Of a DNA stretch of 64,000 nucleotides, positions 24,401 to 35,200 are shown piece after piece. The stretch's first letter is position 1; each line of letters starts with the position of its first letter. The notes below the pieces were generated by a model. The model was not told the origin of the DNA. It made no database searches and saw nothing but the letters and a program-made list of their open reading frames with translations. The stretch is taken from positions 43,758,447-43,822,446 of the forward strand of contig OX439004.1 of NCBI GenBank assembly GCA_949316495.1. Direction: 5' to 3'. The translations under genes and the position numbers were made by a program. The stretch is from Amphiduros pacificus. Its lineage: Eukaryota > Annelida > Polychaeta > Phyllodocida > Hesionidae.

Positions 24401-26663
24401 TGATATACTATAATAAAATCTTCTAGCCATTCTCTGCCACATACTGTTAAGCACATACTGAGTCTAAAAATGCACACATTTGGGCCTCCATAGACAACTC
24501 ATTTATGAAGTATTCTGCCCCACCAGTGAAAAGAAAGGTTTGCTCATAATAATCCTCATCCTCTGATTCTTCTGCCACATTTACACTACTAGGGCGATCT
24601 GGGCATGCCTCAATAAGGTAACGGTAACTCCCACAGTATCTACAGGTCAAAGGCGTACCATATTTACCCAGAGGAATCATGTTACCTGCATGTTTTTGTG
24701 GCAACAAAGGCCATTTCAACTTTGACCAGCCACAGAAGGTGACAGATGTTGTGGGATGGCATTAATGAATGCTTGTCTCCTGACCAACATAGACTGTGCA
24801 ATCGCTGTGGAGGTGAACTCAGCTGCGTGCTGAATTGACCAAACAAGGCTGGCGTACATGGCTTTTTTTACTCGTTCAAAACGAGGCAAATTGCAAAGGT
24901 AATTGGCCGTTGGAATGCAGCTCGATCCTGACTGTTTGCATTTTATAGTTTCATCACTTGCAACATTGTGTCAATTATATCATGACGAGATGTTATTGTA
25001 GCAGATACAGTGTGCCTCAATGAATTGTCATGTCACAGGTCCTTGACATGACAACTCTCGCCATCACAGATTTACAAGGCCAATTGGCTAATCCTTGCAT
25101 GAACCTCAGCTCGTATGAGAAAATGTACCATGAATTCAGTGCCAGCATCACTGTGAATTAAGCCCACAGCCTTTGGACCGCCACAGAAAAACCATCTGTG
25201 CCACAGCCCATGGCCTTTCTTGGTTATATAAGTAGAGAACGGGAGGGTGGGTTTAAATTACTTTCACGCTGGTTAAAAGGCTCAAAAGTCATTCTTGCTT
25301 AAAGGGACATGAAAGCATCAACTTACTGATGCCAAACTAATCAGGAATTAGTTTGGCATATATCGTTCAAAGAGCAGCTGCAAGATAATTTGACCAAACT
25401 GAAAAATGTATCCAGGTTATATCACAGCAATGGATGACCATAAGTTAAAGATGTAACGTTTATAACATAACACTAGTTGTACTTGGGATAGAGCTTTATT
25501 AATAAAGCGAGATGCCACAATACGCATCATTACAAACACCATGCACACACATTGATAACACATGAATAACTCACATCTATAAAAAAAAACACACACCATA
25601 AAACTAACATTATAATAACCAGTGTGGTGGTAGAGTGTGAAAACTGATAACATGAAACTGATGCATATCTGCTGAGTCGAGTCATCACAAACATTTATAT
25701 AATATGAAGGCAGTAATAATAATTGTGGCTATAACATGGCTACATATGGCTAATAATCCCCCATAATCGAATCCCTAACTTGCTGAACTAGAAGGGGGGG
25801 GGGGGGAGGTGGTAAATAAAATAACTGAGACTGGCGGGCTTTGCACTGCCCTCCTATAAGTACCCACTGTGCTGTGGGTACCCGCATAATTGTCCTGGCT
25901 ACCCCATACAGAGAACAACTAGCTCTGTGCTACAGTGACACTTGATGATTATTTATCTAACGGGCCTTAAACCTGAGCTCTAAGCCATCCTTAAACATAA
26001 CAGCAATGCTGCAATACCCAGGACACTGACAAGTTTGTCTTGAATATTTCGTTGCAACTGTAAACAGCAGACACTTTATACTTCACATAGGATAACCAGA
26101 GATAATAATCTTAAGGATTTTGCTGTGCCATTTTCTACTTTAGTTGATTTGTTTTCTTCATGCAGAGGTCATATAATACAGGATTTACCAAAGCTCAGAC
26201 AATTAGATGGGGAGGAAGTAACCAAGACTGAACAACAGGAAGCCGGATACTGTATATCCAGTGAAGATGAAGGAGATGAAGAATTTGATATTGATCAAGA
26301 GGAAAAAGAGGTAGAGGAGGCAATAAAAACATCTCAAATGTTCAAAGATGGTAGGTTTTTTTTCTTAACAAAAATAAATTTAAGTGATGTGGAATTCCTA
26401 CAAAGTGTACAGTGCATTTTTTTATATTTCCAGAAATGTTTGAAAGCATAACAAATGGCATTTTAGTCCGATCCCAGGAGAGATTGGAGGACATGCTTAT
26501 GGATCACAAAAATAAACTTTTACAGTTGGACAGAATAAGGGAAGATAATGACCTCCCCCCCTCTCCAAGGACAGTGTTCTCTGTGAGGAGTGCAAGAATG
26601 CCTCCAATATTAGATGCCTCTAAAAGAAAAAAGGCAGGAGGGAAGAAATTGCCCAAAAGTTAA
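18479..26663 (+). CDS. LRRC46: LRRC46, leucine-rich repeat protein (six exons, start not found)
   Basis: Exons: 18479-18563, 18974-19085, 19350-19506, 23604-23673, 26166-26350, 26434-26663. All have GT/AG borders and phases that fit, giving 278 residues before the stop at 26661-26663. Order: VSLHMLVRRNL; LDRENVGYIDSLELLG; repeats YIEKIEGLETLQNLTFLTLS and LSHLSKLSFLDLSGNLI; DELPQSLIILNLRGNKCT; then LRQLDGEEV and an acidic, then basic tail. The DELPQSLIILNL block and the LDRE block closely match vertebrate LRRC46 (about 320 residues), an SDS22-type LRR protein linked to sperm flagella. Exon 1 of the list opens at a splice acceptor, has an in-frame stop upstream and no clear initiator except an internal Met. 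So a 5' exon is missing. Introns 3 and 4 hold large mobile elements. Function is inferred from the family. Confidence 0.88.
19507..19950. other. LRRC46 intron 3, left part
   Basis: Non-coding. The frame at 19678-19869 shows no motif. Confidence 0.4.
19951..22351. mobile_element. Outer TIR element split by the array element
   Basis: GACCTTGCCTTGCTGGAGGC (19951) and its reverse complement ending at 22351 face each other. They continue as TGTCA(G/A)TCAACA(T/C)TGCTA with few mismatches over about 45 bases. Between them lies array copy 2 (19994-22208). Removing that leaves a foldback element of about 190 bp, so this is a nested insertion inside LRRC46 intron 3. Confidence 0.6.
19994..22208 (+). 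mobile_element. Helentron-like element with central tandem array, copy 2
   Basis: It has the same hairpin start, a longer GTAT microsatellite and the same right end as copy 1. About 13 monomers end in TTTTCAAGGTCAC. It lies in LRRC46 intron 3 in the gene's own orientation. Confidence 0.75.
22352..22990. other. LRRC46 intron 3, middle part
   Basis: Two short overlapping frames (22434-22634 minus, 22536-22730 plus) show no known motif. Nothing else is recognised. Confidence 0.35.
22995..23345 (+). pseudogene. Penelope-like element 3' end
   Basis: The plus frame reads LKTVDPLGINSMVNV then REALACI and a stop at 23069-23071. It differs by one residue from the element at 8754. The following 3' region (CTCATGCTGGCACCATGAG, CTACCTGGCAGCCAGA) matches the sequence after the other copy. 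Only the last codons and the 3' part remain. I saw no complete hammerhead here. Confidence 0.65.
23885..24790 (-). mobile_element. Fossil LTR-retroelement internal fragment, broken
   Basis: Minus-strand fragments look like a zinc knuckle (CRYCGSYRYLIEACPDRP), an aspartic-protease-like part (GAEYFINELSMEAQ region) and an integrase-like part (SPFSNRLCERNH). The order is compatible with gag-end, protease and integrase of an LTR retrotransposon with much of the middle missing. It is clearly broken in several places and old. No LTRs were found, and the exact clade (Ty3 or Ty1 kin) is not settled. It sits in LRRC46 intron 4, antisense to the gene. Confidence 0.6.
24955..25213 (-). mobile_element. 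tRNA-derived SINE, degenerate copy
   Basis: It shares the SINE body (TGAATTGTCATGTCACAGGT, CATGAACCTCAGCTCGTATG) and a decayed tRNA-like head (CACAGCCTTTGGACCGCCAC) with 4157-4480 in reverse orientation. It lies in LRRC46 intron 4. Confidence 0.75.
25214..25300 (+). mobile_element. Second SINE family, fragment
   Basis: GGTTATATAAGTAGAGAACG and CTTTCACGCTGGTTAAAAGG match the tRNA-like SINE at 62872-63030. It abuts the previous SINE. Confidence 0.5.
25300..26165. other. LRRC46 intron 4, right part
   Basis: Non-coding. A run of 14 G lies at about 25794. No further element is recognised. Confidence 0.4.
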
Positions 26664-26836
26664 ATGTGATGACCTGTTGTTGGACTGTTGCTTTTAAACC
26701 TTATTGTTTAGAAATGGTCATCAATGAAGTTTGACATTGAGTTAATTTTACCGAATGCTGTCTTTCTATAAACATATATCTCTCAGCTATATTTAGTTGT
26801 TGGCATTATACCTGGCACTATGTTAATTAAAGACGA

Positions 26837-26842
26837 AATAAA
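26837..26842 (+). terminator. Candidate LRRC46 polyadenylation signal
   Basis: AATAAA lies 174 bases after the LRRC46 stop codon. Another ATAAA-type word follows at about 26862. Assigned by position only. Confidence 0.45.
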
Positions 26843-27165
26843 GTCAAGTCACAATCAAAATCAATAAACGAAAAGTCATTTTATGTTTAAAAATTAATTT
26901 ACTATTTACTATTTATATTTTGATTTATGATATATTATTATATTTATATTTTGATTTATGATATATTATTGCATCCACTAGATATTAAAGATTAATGACT
27001 TGGAAATCACCTGAGCTGATTGATCACAGGAATAGAATAGAATAATAGAGCAGATTATTTTCAAACAATTTACAATTTATGATATCTTTACTTTGATATC
27101 TTTACTTTACTATGATATCTAAAACTTAAATGCATAATTTATGAGCATATCATGTTGAAGATACT
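26843..27165. other. Downstream of LRRC46
   Basis: AT-rich, with a direct repeat of ATATTTTGATTTATGATATA near 26910 and 26945. Part of this flank recurs at about 31920-31980 in the LRRC46 duplication. Confidence 0.45.
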
Positions 27166-27167
27166 TT

Positions 27168-27560
27168 TGTTACCCTTCACCTAAACCTGAGGTGAAGGGT
27201 ATCATGGTGTGCAAGTGTCCATGTAGTGATGTGAATGCTCTATAGAATTTGCACTATTAACAGAGATCTGCCTCAGCCATCAGTTGCACGTGACAGCCTT
27301 TATACAGCCTTTGATGTCTTCCCATTCAGTGGTGTGAAAATCAGCGTTCAGAGTATTGCTCTTCAAGGGCATTTAGTCATTGTCACTACTGCTTTGAGTC
27401 ATGTCTTCCCTTTCTGACAGAAAAGCTTTCACACTTTTACTTCTATGTCTATTAAAATTAAAATAATTATTCAATCATATCGCATAATTTAATTCTATAC
27501 AGCCTTTGATGTCTTCCCATTCAATGGTGTGAAAATTAGTAAATGAAAATGCTTTGTTTT
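27168..27560. repeat. Dispersed repeat with hairpin start
   Basis: ACCCTTCACCT...AGGTGAAGGGT forms an 11-bp hairpin at 27173-27201, the same architecture as the array elements' left end but with different sequence. Then come copies of the word CCTTTGATGTCTTCCCATTC (about 27308 and 27500), also seen near 5720 and 6255. The block TGCTTTGAGTCATGTCTTCC recurs at 63672. Confidence 0.5.
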
Positions 27561-27589
27561 GACGCTAAGGTCAAGGACATCACAGACAT

Positions 27590-27812
27590 TGTATTTATGT
27601 TTTTCTATAAATCCTCGTGTATAAGATCTTGTTGTGTAAGCATATTTACGTTTCACTTTTAAAATGGCCGCCAAACTTGTATGGTAGCAGTGGCGATGTC
27701 GCGAGAGAAACCAATTTGTCTTGTATTCGAAAATTGGCCTTTTCAAAGCAAAAAACATCAATTTGGGGGGGTCGTCTTATACACGAATCGTCTAATACGC
27801 GAATAAATATGG
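27590..27812. mobile_element. MITE of the CGTCTTATACACGAG family, copy 1
   Basis: Ends carry CTCGTGTATAAGA and GGTCGTCTTATACACGAA. The interior includes AAATGGCCGCCAAACTTG and ATGGTAGCAGTG, shared with 35672-35910, 42425-43020 and 63100-63890. It is inserted next to, or within, a LINE fragment. I see no transposase. The TA/TACCGTA context of other copies suggests Tc1/mariner kin. Confidence 0.6.
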
Positions 27813-28195
27813 TAAGAAGTATCTTATGGTCAATGGTGTCAAAGGCTGCAGGGAGGTCTAGTAATACTATCACAGTAATACTAATACATCACAGCTTTAT
27901 TGTTATCTATTTATACCTTTAGTAGTGCAGTCGCAGTGGAACTCTATGTATGCTAATTGGAACATGCTTTGGATATTGTTCTTTAGGATATGCTTGACAA
28001 AAGGTTTGGTTACTGCCCTCTAAATGAGCTTAGATAAATAAGCAAGGTTAGACACAGGTCTAGAATTCTTTTTGAATAATTCCAATCACAATTTTTTAAT
28101 CAGTGGTCATATGGCAAGTTTTAGAGAATCAGGCATATTTCCTAACATAATAGATTTATTAATAATTGCAGCTGTTATTATAGGTAACAAGTGAC
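27813..28195 (-). mobile_element. LINE reverse-transcriptase fragment, broken
   Basis: Minus frames read IINKSIMLGNMPDSLKLAI, then NSRPVSNLAYLSKLI, AVTKPFVKHILKNN and VLLDLPAAFDTIDHKILL. These are RT motifs 1-2 and motif A (the LDLxAAFDTIDH block) of Jockey/CR1/L2-type LINEs. In-frame stops and a frame change show it is dead. Only about 380 bp survives. Confidence 0.75.
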
Positions 28196-28227
28196 TTCGG
28201 TTGGGAGGGGTTGCAATCTTTAGCTTG

Positions 28228-28655
28228 TGTAGCTATCTCTCTCTCACTTGAACAGCTATCTCACATATGCAGCTATCTCTCACATATGCAGCTATCTGTC
28301 ACCTATGCAACTATCCCTCACACATGCAGCTATCTCTCACTTATGCAGCTGTCTCACTTTAGTATCAGTCTCTCACTCATGCAGATGTCTCTTTGTTGTG
28401 ACTATCTCTCACTTGCACAGCTGTCTGTTATTGTTGTAACTATCCCGCACTTGTGCAGCTATCTCTTACTTTTGCAGCTATCGATCATTTATGAAGCTCA
28501 CTGATCTCTCACTGTTGTAGCTACTTGTCTCTTAAGCAGCTGTCTCTCACTGTTGTATCCATCCCTCACTTGTGCAGCTATCCCTCTTACTTTTGCAGCT
28601 ATCTATTACTTATGAAGCTATTTCTCACTGTTGTAGCTATCTCTCGAGGGCAATG
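28228..28655. repeat. Minisatellite with GCAGCTATCTCTCAC units
   Basis: About 18 imperfect units of 20-24 bp (GCAGCTATCTCTCAC plus variable TTATGCA, TTGTGCA or TGTTGTA). The apparent plus-strand frames here are repeat translations. Confidence 0.85.
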
Positions 28656-28939
28656 TAAAAATGCAGATCGCATGCTCTTATCAGTGGCGAATTTGAAAAT
28701 ACCTCAGTCAATACCTCACAACAGCATTTTTTTTCCAATCTCGTCACACTTCCTCTGATCACGTTCATGCTTTTTTATATAGTATGTAATAATTGCCCTA
28801 CACATTCATTAAGTAGCCATGTTGGTATAGGGTCCAACTCACATAATTTTCTTTTGCAGCTTCCTTGAGTAATTTTTGTTACATACAAATTATGATGTGT
28901 GTGAACTTTGTTTGTCCATTTCTTGGTCCTGTGCTTTGT

Positions 28940-29256
28940 TTATTTGTTTTTTTTGGGTTTTACATCACTTTCAACATTATTTCAGTCATTTCGTGATGAG
29001 ACCTACTTGTAGCAGATATAGTGCTGCCTCACTGAATTGTCATGTTGCAGGTCCTTGACATGACAACCCACCCGGTCACAGATTTACAAGGACAATGGGT
29101 TAACCCTTCAGGCATGGGCCTCAGCTCATATGGGAAATTGTATCATGAGTTCAATCCCGGCACGGCCAGGGTTCGAACCCACAACCTTTGGATCACCACA
29201 GAGGAACTGGTGCTAATAAGCTGGTGCTCTAACCAACTGCGCCACGGCCTGTGGCC
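28940..29256 (-). mobile_element. tRNA-derived SINE, full-length copy
   Basis: Reverse complement of the SINE at 4157-4480. The head contains GGTTCGAACCC (B box) and ends GGCCACAGGCCGTGGCGCAG. The body and the T-rich (reverse A-rich) tail are complete. The best-preserved minus copy. Confidence 0.85.
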
Positions 29257-29259
29257 TTG

Positions 29260-29640
29260 GTCCTGTGCTACTACCTTCATGGCTACCATTTGCTTGATAG
29301 GTGCCTCTATATGTTAGTATCTCTACTATCTGTTCCATCCATCTTTTCACTACCTGGCAGATGTTGTGTGGTCATCGAACTGAATAGCTGTTCTTGATTG
29401 AGTTCATTCCCTTTATTCTCAGCACCATAAGTGATAATCCTTCCTGTGAACAGGGCCCATCTTTTGTCATGACATCAGAGGTACTTATCATTTCTTCTTC
29501 AGTATCTAAACCTGACCATGTCCTGTTGCATCAGTTACTATCAAATGTTGGCCATCATAATCAAGCCACTGTTTTAGACTCAATTGTCACGAATTTTTTT
29601 ATAATTTTGTTCTGATTATGATGCCTTTTGTGAGACGCTG
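29260..29640. other. Intergenic, nothing recognised
   Basis: A 73-codon plus frame (29394-29615) shows no domain or splice context. Confidence 0.3.
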
Positions 29641-29643
29641 TTA

Positions 29644-30497
29644 GGGATGGACCATTATTCATTTGGGGGGTGGGTGGAAGAAAGTAAAAAAAAAATATTG
29701 GTGAGACCACTTGATGGAGAAAAGAAATATTGAGAATGCCAACCTTAAGAAAAAAATTAATTCAGGCTCGCACATCTGCGGAAAAGAAAATGTTCGTAGG
29801 GTCAAACCTTGGGTATAAATAGGGGTTTCAACAAGCTTGTAGAAGTCAATTTTAGAGGGGAAAAGGAAACAAAGAAAACTAATTTGCCTAGCTTCGCTCG
29901 GTACTACAATAAGTACAATCTACCCAAAACATGTCTCAGGGGCTAGTTTTGAAGCATCAGCAACAAAGACAACATAACTTTCAGGGTGACATACATCCTG
30001 AGAGCAATAATAAATGTTATATTGCTGTCAGATACAATCTTTTGCAAATATCTTTTTATCTTTTACATTAACAAGACATTTAGCTTGATTACTTTACTTA
30101 ACATTTATTATTGGGCAAAACATAAGACTTTCATGCATCCCATGAACTTGAATGCCTAAATCGGATGACCTTGACATCATCATAGGCTTTAAATTGTAAC
30201 CAAATTAAAAACCTTTAACATTTGCTATATCTTAAAGTTTACATCAATAAATGACTACTTGAAATAGTTGTATTAACCGTAAATTAGTGTAAATAAAGTA
30301 TTGTGTCATTTTTTAAAGAAATCATACATCAATTTACACACATCTGTTTCAAAACTAGGATGTGTGCACCCAAGGAAAAAAGAAATTGATTGCCCAAGCA
30401 ACTAAGAAAAAAATATGGATATCTTTTGGTTCAGAAAAAAAAATTTGAGAATGGCCCAGCAATTTTTTTCCTCCCCCAATGAATAATGGTTGGTCCC
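29644..30497. mobile_element. Harbinger-like MITE
   Basis: The left end GGGATGGACCATTATTCATT and the inverted right end GGGACCAACCATTATTCATT are terminal inverted repeats. Each is flanked by TTA (29641-29643 and 30498-30500). A 3-bp TWA duplication and GGG-type ends fit PIF/Harbinger. The 854-bp interior has no transposase. Confidence 0.65.
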
Positions 30498-30663
30498 TTA
30501 TTCAACAGAATCAACCTATTTGTTCAGAATTGGTGTAGAACAAGCGTATGCCATCTGGCTGTGCTTTGATTACAGAGCTTTCCTAGACATTATTCCTTTA
30601 TCCATTTGGCTCCAGTATTGTGGGTCACTCAAGAGGCAGAATCAAGCAAAAGAGATGGCTAAT

Positions 30664-30830
30664 TGTTACCTCAGTTATCCCCAATTGTTATCCCACTTAT
30701 TCCCAATTGTTATCCCACTTATCCCCTATTGTTATCCCACTTATCCCCTATTGTTATCCCACTTATCCCCTATTGTTATCCCACTTATCCCCTATTGTTA
30801 TCCCAGTTATGCCTTATTGTTATCAAAGTT
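30664..30830. repeat. 22-bp minisatellite
   Basis: About seven to eight units of TATCCCCTATTGTTATCCCA plus CT occur, the central ones identical. All plus frames across it translate the repeat. Confidence 0.9.
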
Positions 30831-31009
30831 GTCAACTTATCATATTTTCTTTTGTGAGCCTTTCTGGGGCTCACATCAGAGCTTCAAGTTGCCTGGGAAA
30901 ATATGATAAAACATCTTTTCATATTATAAATTGATTCTTTTGAGTGCATCTTTCTGATGAAAAACTAAGCTCTTGATTGGTGGAACATATGAATAGGCTT
31001 TATGATGCA

Positions 31010-31990
31010 TATTCTTCTCCTAACTTAAAGCAATCAATGAATGGATTCTGAACTATTAAAACACTAAAATACATTAAAACAATCAATGTGCTCAATTAAT
31101 TATAATAATGCAATAATCTACTTTTATATAATCTGATAATTTGATCTGTATGTTGGCACAATACATTGTTTGTGTTGCAGATGAGTTGAGAGGAAATTAG
31201 TGCAGAGATGGCAGACTACAGGTCTAAATTCCATGCTTTATTTTGGTTGAAAGAGTCAAGTGAAGAATTTTCCAATTTGCTCATACTAAGGACACTTTAC
31301 ACAAAGTCCTCTTATTCAAATACCTAAATGAAGGCTAGATCCTTTATTTTACCGAATAATTAAAATCCAAATAACAAAACAATAGTCATACTGCTTTTAT
31401 ATCCATGATACAAATAAGTTTTCTGGCAAAAAGATATTTCTCATTTTTACCCCACATCCCAAAGGCTGAGTGGGGCATTGTTGGTTGCAACATACAAGCT
31501 GCAGCTGCATCTGCACAGTTTGTCTGGGCTATTTCTCAGCAACAATAAGTGGGGCACAGTTCATATTTGGCAAAATAACCTAAAGGTGTAGGGGGTAACA
31601 CCATTTAAATTTGAGCTGCAATGCTAATTTATTTATTCTGATAGAATTGTAAATAGGTAGTTCATATTTTTTTGTTATCAAAACCCTTGAAAGTATGTGT
31701 GTAATATCAGGTTAATTTGACCCTTTAGTCAACAAATTTTGACATAATGTTAACTTTGCCACAGAATGTTTTAGACATCTTTCTTGTCTACATTTAATTA
31801 TTGGCATTATACATGTCACTATGTTCATAAAGAGAAAACAAATATAAATCCAGGCCATGATAAAAATTAATTAAAAATATTAATTACTGTCAGTATCTGG
31901 ACCTATGATAGATTTTTCACATCCTCTATATAAATATTAATGACTTTGAAATAACCTGAGCTGATCGATCATCTAATCAAAATGAAAAAT
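31010..31990 (+). pseudogene. Decayed partial duplication of LRRC46
   Basis: 31015-31225 matches 23410-23680. Shared are the intron words CTCCTAACTTA, GGATTCTGAACT and ATAATCTGATAATTTGATC, then TTGTTTGTGTTGCAGATGAG, which is the acceptor and start of LRRC46 exon 4, and GCAGAGATGGCAGACTACAGG. About 25 bases of the exon are lost and AAATAG brings a stop. 31730-31990 matches the 3' flank at 26750-27020 (TTGGCATTATAC, CACTATGTT, AACCTGAGCTGAT). The last two exons are absent between the two parts. So a block covering exon 4 to the 3' flank was copied downstream and then deleted and eroded. Confidence 0.75.
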
Positions 31991-31999
31991 TACACATTT

Positions 32000-32266
32000 T
32001 TTTCATAATGAAAAATTACACAATTAGAGCATTTTTTTAAGTACGATATGTATATGTTTTGTATTGTGGCTGTTGCAATGTCCAGGATTTACTAAATTTG
32101 CATTCTCTTCAGTTCAATATAGAATCATTGCATTCCTCAAATAAAGTTGTACCAGTCACAATTATAATTGTCATTAAATAAACTAATGTAACAGTCTTCT
32201 GTGTTGATGGTTGAAGGGTTGTAGAGTAAAATCAGAAATTAAAAATGGATTGAATTTCACAGAAAT
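32000..32266. other. ATPAF1 3' flank
   Basis: Probably holds the ATPAF1 3' UTR (minus strand). No clear minus-strand AATAAA (TTTATT on this strand) was pinned down. Confidence 0.35.
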
Positions 32267-35200
32267 CTAGTATTCCCCAGTCTTTGCATCTCTTGAATCT
32301 TTTTTGTAGTTTTCAAATTCCTTGACTAGGTCCATATATTTGAAAGTATTAGGTGCCAGGTTCATCTGTCTGACCAAGTTAAACTTTAGACCACTGTGTA
32401 ATCCGTAATACATTTTCACTTGCATCGCCAGCAGTTGTGCCTCATAAATACTCTGAAAATATACACAAGTAAGTTCAGACCGAAATGATTGAAGATTAGG
32501 CAAAGAAATACAAAAATAAATAACTTTGCTTCTGAGAACATCCCCTAAAAAGTGCATAGTTTTCTGTTTTACTTTGTGTTAAATGCAATCATATATATTG
32601 AGATATAGAGATGAAATTATTACTGAGACCATGTAATTTCATGTAATTTAGGCCATGTGAATTTAAATTTAAATTAAATTAGCGAACGAGGCAATCAGAA
32701 ACAAGCTTCTTTTTTTGGCCTTGAAAGGCATTCCAAAATGAAACAGGCCAAATATGAACTTAATCTTGTTATATAGGCATCTTAATAGCTGAACATTTAA
32801 AATAATTTGCTTTACTATGTAATTATGAGTATAGCTTACCAAAATATTAAGGTCTGGTTCTCCCAACATAAGAACTATTCCTACAAGATATAAGGCAGAG
32901 ATAAGGACAAACATAGCTTGATTTAGATTTGGAAAATACCCAACAATCTTAATAATCAATGGGCTTGATGAAAAATATATATTTATTCATCAAAATTCTT
33001 TCTCGTGAAAATATTCATTGGTGATCCTCCATCTAGGAACAATGGCCATCCCTTTCAATGTTTTATATGAAGAACTAGTTTTGCCATGCCTCAGTAAAAT
33101 TTTAACATTCTAACTTTAATATCTCCAAACCCAATCTTACCTTTCTCATCCATAAGTTCGGTGTAGTGATTCAATGTCAAACAAGTTGGGGCATTTTCTT
33201 TGTGAGTCTGAAAGAAAAATAATTGAGTAGAAGTAGAAATGCATTGTGGTTCTGAACATGTTACACCAATTGATCCTAGTGTTCAATGTTGTATTTTCTA
33301 AATGGTTTTTTTTTTGTCGTTAATATGGTTTGGACATTTCATGCTACTGTGGAGTGTTTATGATCACGTATAAAATTCTAGTTAGTGCATGCACCGTTTC
33401 TTTTGAATATATTCCTATAAAAAAAAAAGAAGAAAAAAAAGCTGTGATGATGTCATGGTGTGAAGACGTCATCAGTTACAAAACAGAAAGTTTAACATGA
33501 TAATATCATGGCCCACCAATGAGTGAAATATTTGCTTCATTTGTTGTAATTTTCATTTTGTTCATTGTTTTTTGTTTCTTTGTTTAAATATCTTAATTTC
33601 TGCACTTTCTGTTTTTCTTTATTTTTTTACATCTGCGTTACATGTGCAGCGCCACCTTTTTTTTTAGCAATGTCGTGAACCGCTTTGACCTATTTTTTTC
33701 TATTCTACATTGGCAGATATTTGTTTTATGTTCTGCTTGCTGTATATACACATAGTGTGTATTCCACAGGTGAATACTTTTTGGAGTATTTTCTCCTCTA
33801 ATTTGCATGTTTTTACTTTAAATAAATATTTCTCAGACACTGGAAGTGGTAGAATCCTTTATTGAGTTGCTCAACCAATTGGAACAGACGTTACATACGT
33901 TTTCATCTTGGAGTTGCTGGGGCCTTGTATTAACTATTTTGTTTGGATAATATATTCAAACATAGTCATCAGAGATGCATCAACCCTCAGCCCTGGTAAC
34001 TTACGATACAATATTTGCTCCGTGCAATATTTGTGAACAAAATGTCATGATGATGGGCCTGTGACCTTAAAAAGCAGGTGAAGGTAACTGTCCATCAAAC
34101 TCATCTGGGATGGGGAAATGAAGGATCAATCTAAGAGATATCCAAGGCCAGACAATGCTAATTAGTTTAAAGAGGATCTCAAAGGTAACATTCTCAGGGT
34201 GTTCAGAGAAGAGCTAGTTTGTTTGTTTGAGGATTTCATCACTTTCAACATTATTTCAGTCATTTCGTGATGAGACCTACTTGTATCATATATAGTGCTG
34301 CCTCATTGAATTGTCATGTTGCCAGAGAAGAGCAAGAGCCAAGGATATGCACCAAGTGCAATGTGCAGTGGCCGGGGCTACAGTGGCAAAAACAAGACTT
34401 CACAAACGGTTATGGATCCAAGTTTCCAGTTACTGTTGGAACAAATACAAATGCTAGTAGAAGTGTCATCGCATTTTGGATTCGTATCTGTGTTTGTATT
34501 AAAATATTGATCTAAGCAAATGTTGAGGGAGCTATCTTACCATAATTGTTCTTATATGCACATAATCAGAAATGTGAGACCCACTTAGAAATATTGCCTC
34601 ATCACCCTGGGAGGAGATTATTTGGTCACAAAAAAAACAGCTAGTTTTCAAACATGAGCAGCTCTGCTGATGATTCTATCTCCGTGAATTCTGGGAGGGT
34701 GGTACCCACAAGGCAAGATTAGTCATATGTCACTGCTAATTAGCTCCTATAACTATCTAATAATCTACAATAATACAATATCAACACTTTAATAAAAAAA
34801 TGCAATAAAAAAGATTACTATATTATGATATCAACACTTTAATAAAAAAGATTATACCAACTATGGCATGCGTTTCATGCAGACTTAAACAGATATAAAA
34901 ACAGATGTTTGATTGAGAGTAAATAGTGATCTAGAAGTCAGAACTTAGATTGTTCATATTCAATCTTTATGAGCTAAATGTACCTGGAAGGACAAGAGTG
35001 GTGTAAAGTTGACCGTATTACCAGCAATCTGCTGCAGGAAAAACTCATAACCCTGAGCCCTTGGCAGGGGATACACAAACTGAAATAACAAGGTTTTAAA
35101 GTTAATAAGTCACATATTTATTTTTGAGACAAATGTCTGTGTCACACAAAAGTCTGTGTCACATAATGCTGTTTCTTCATATACATTTAACAAAAAACCT

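Noticed and set aside
28211-28504. Plus frames with repeating leucine/serine-rich residues
   Set aside because: They cover a minisatellite and lack any domain.
30490-30934. Long plus frames rich in Tyr/Pro/Leu repeats
   Set aside because: They translate the 22-bp minisatellite in three frames (22 is not a multiple of 3), so they carry no coding signal.
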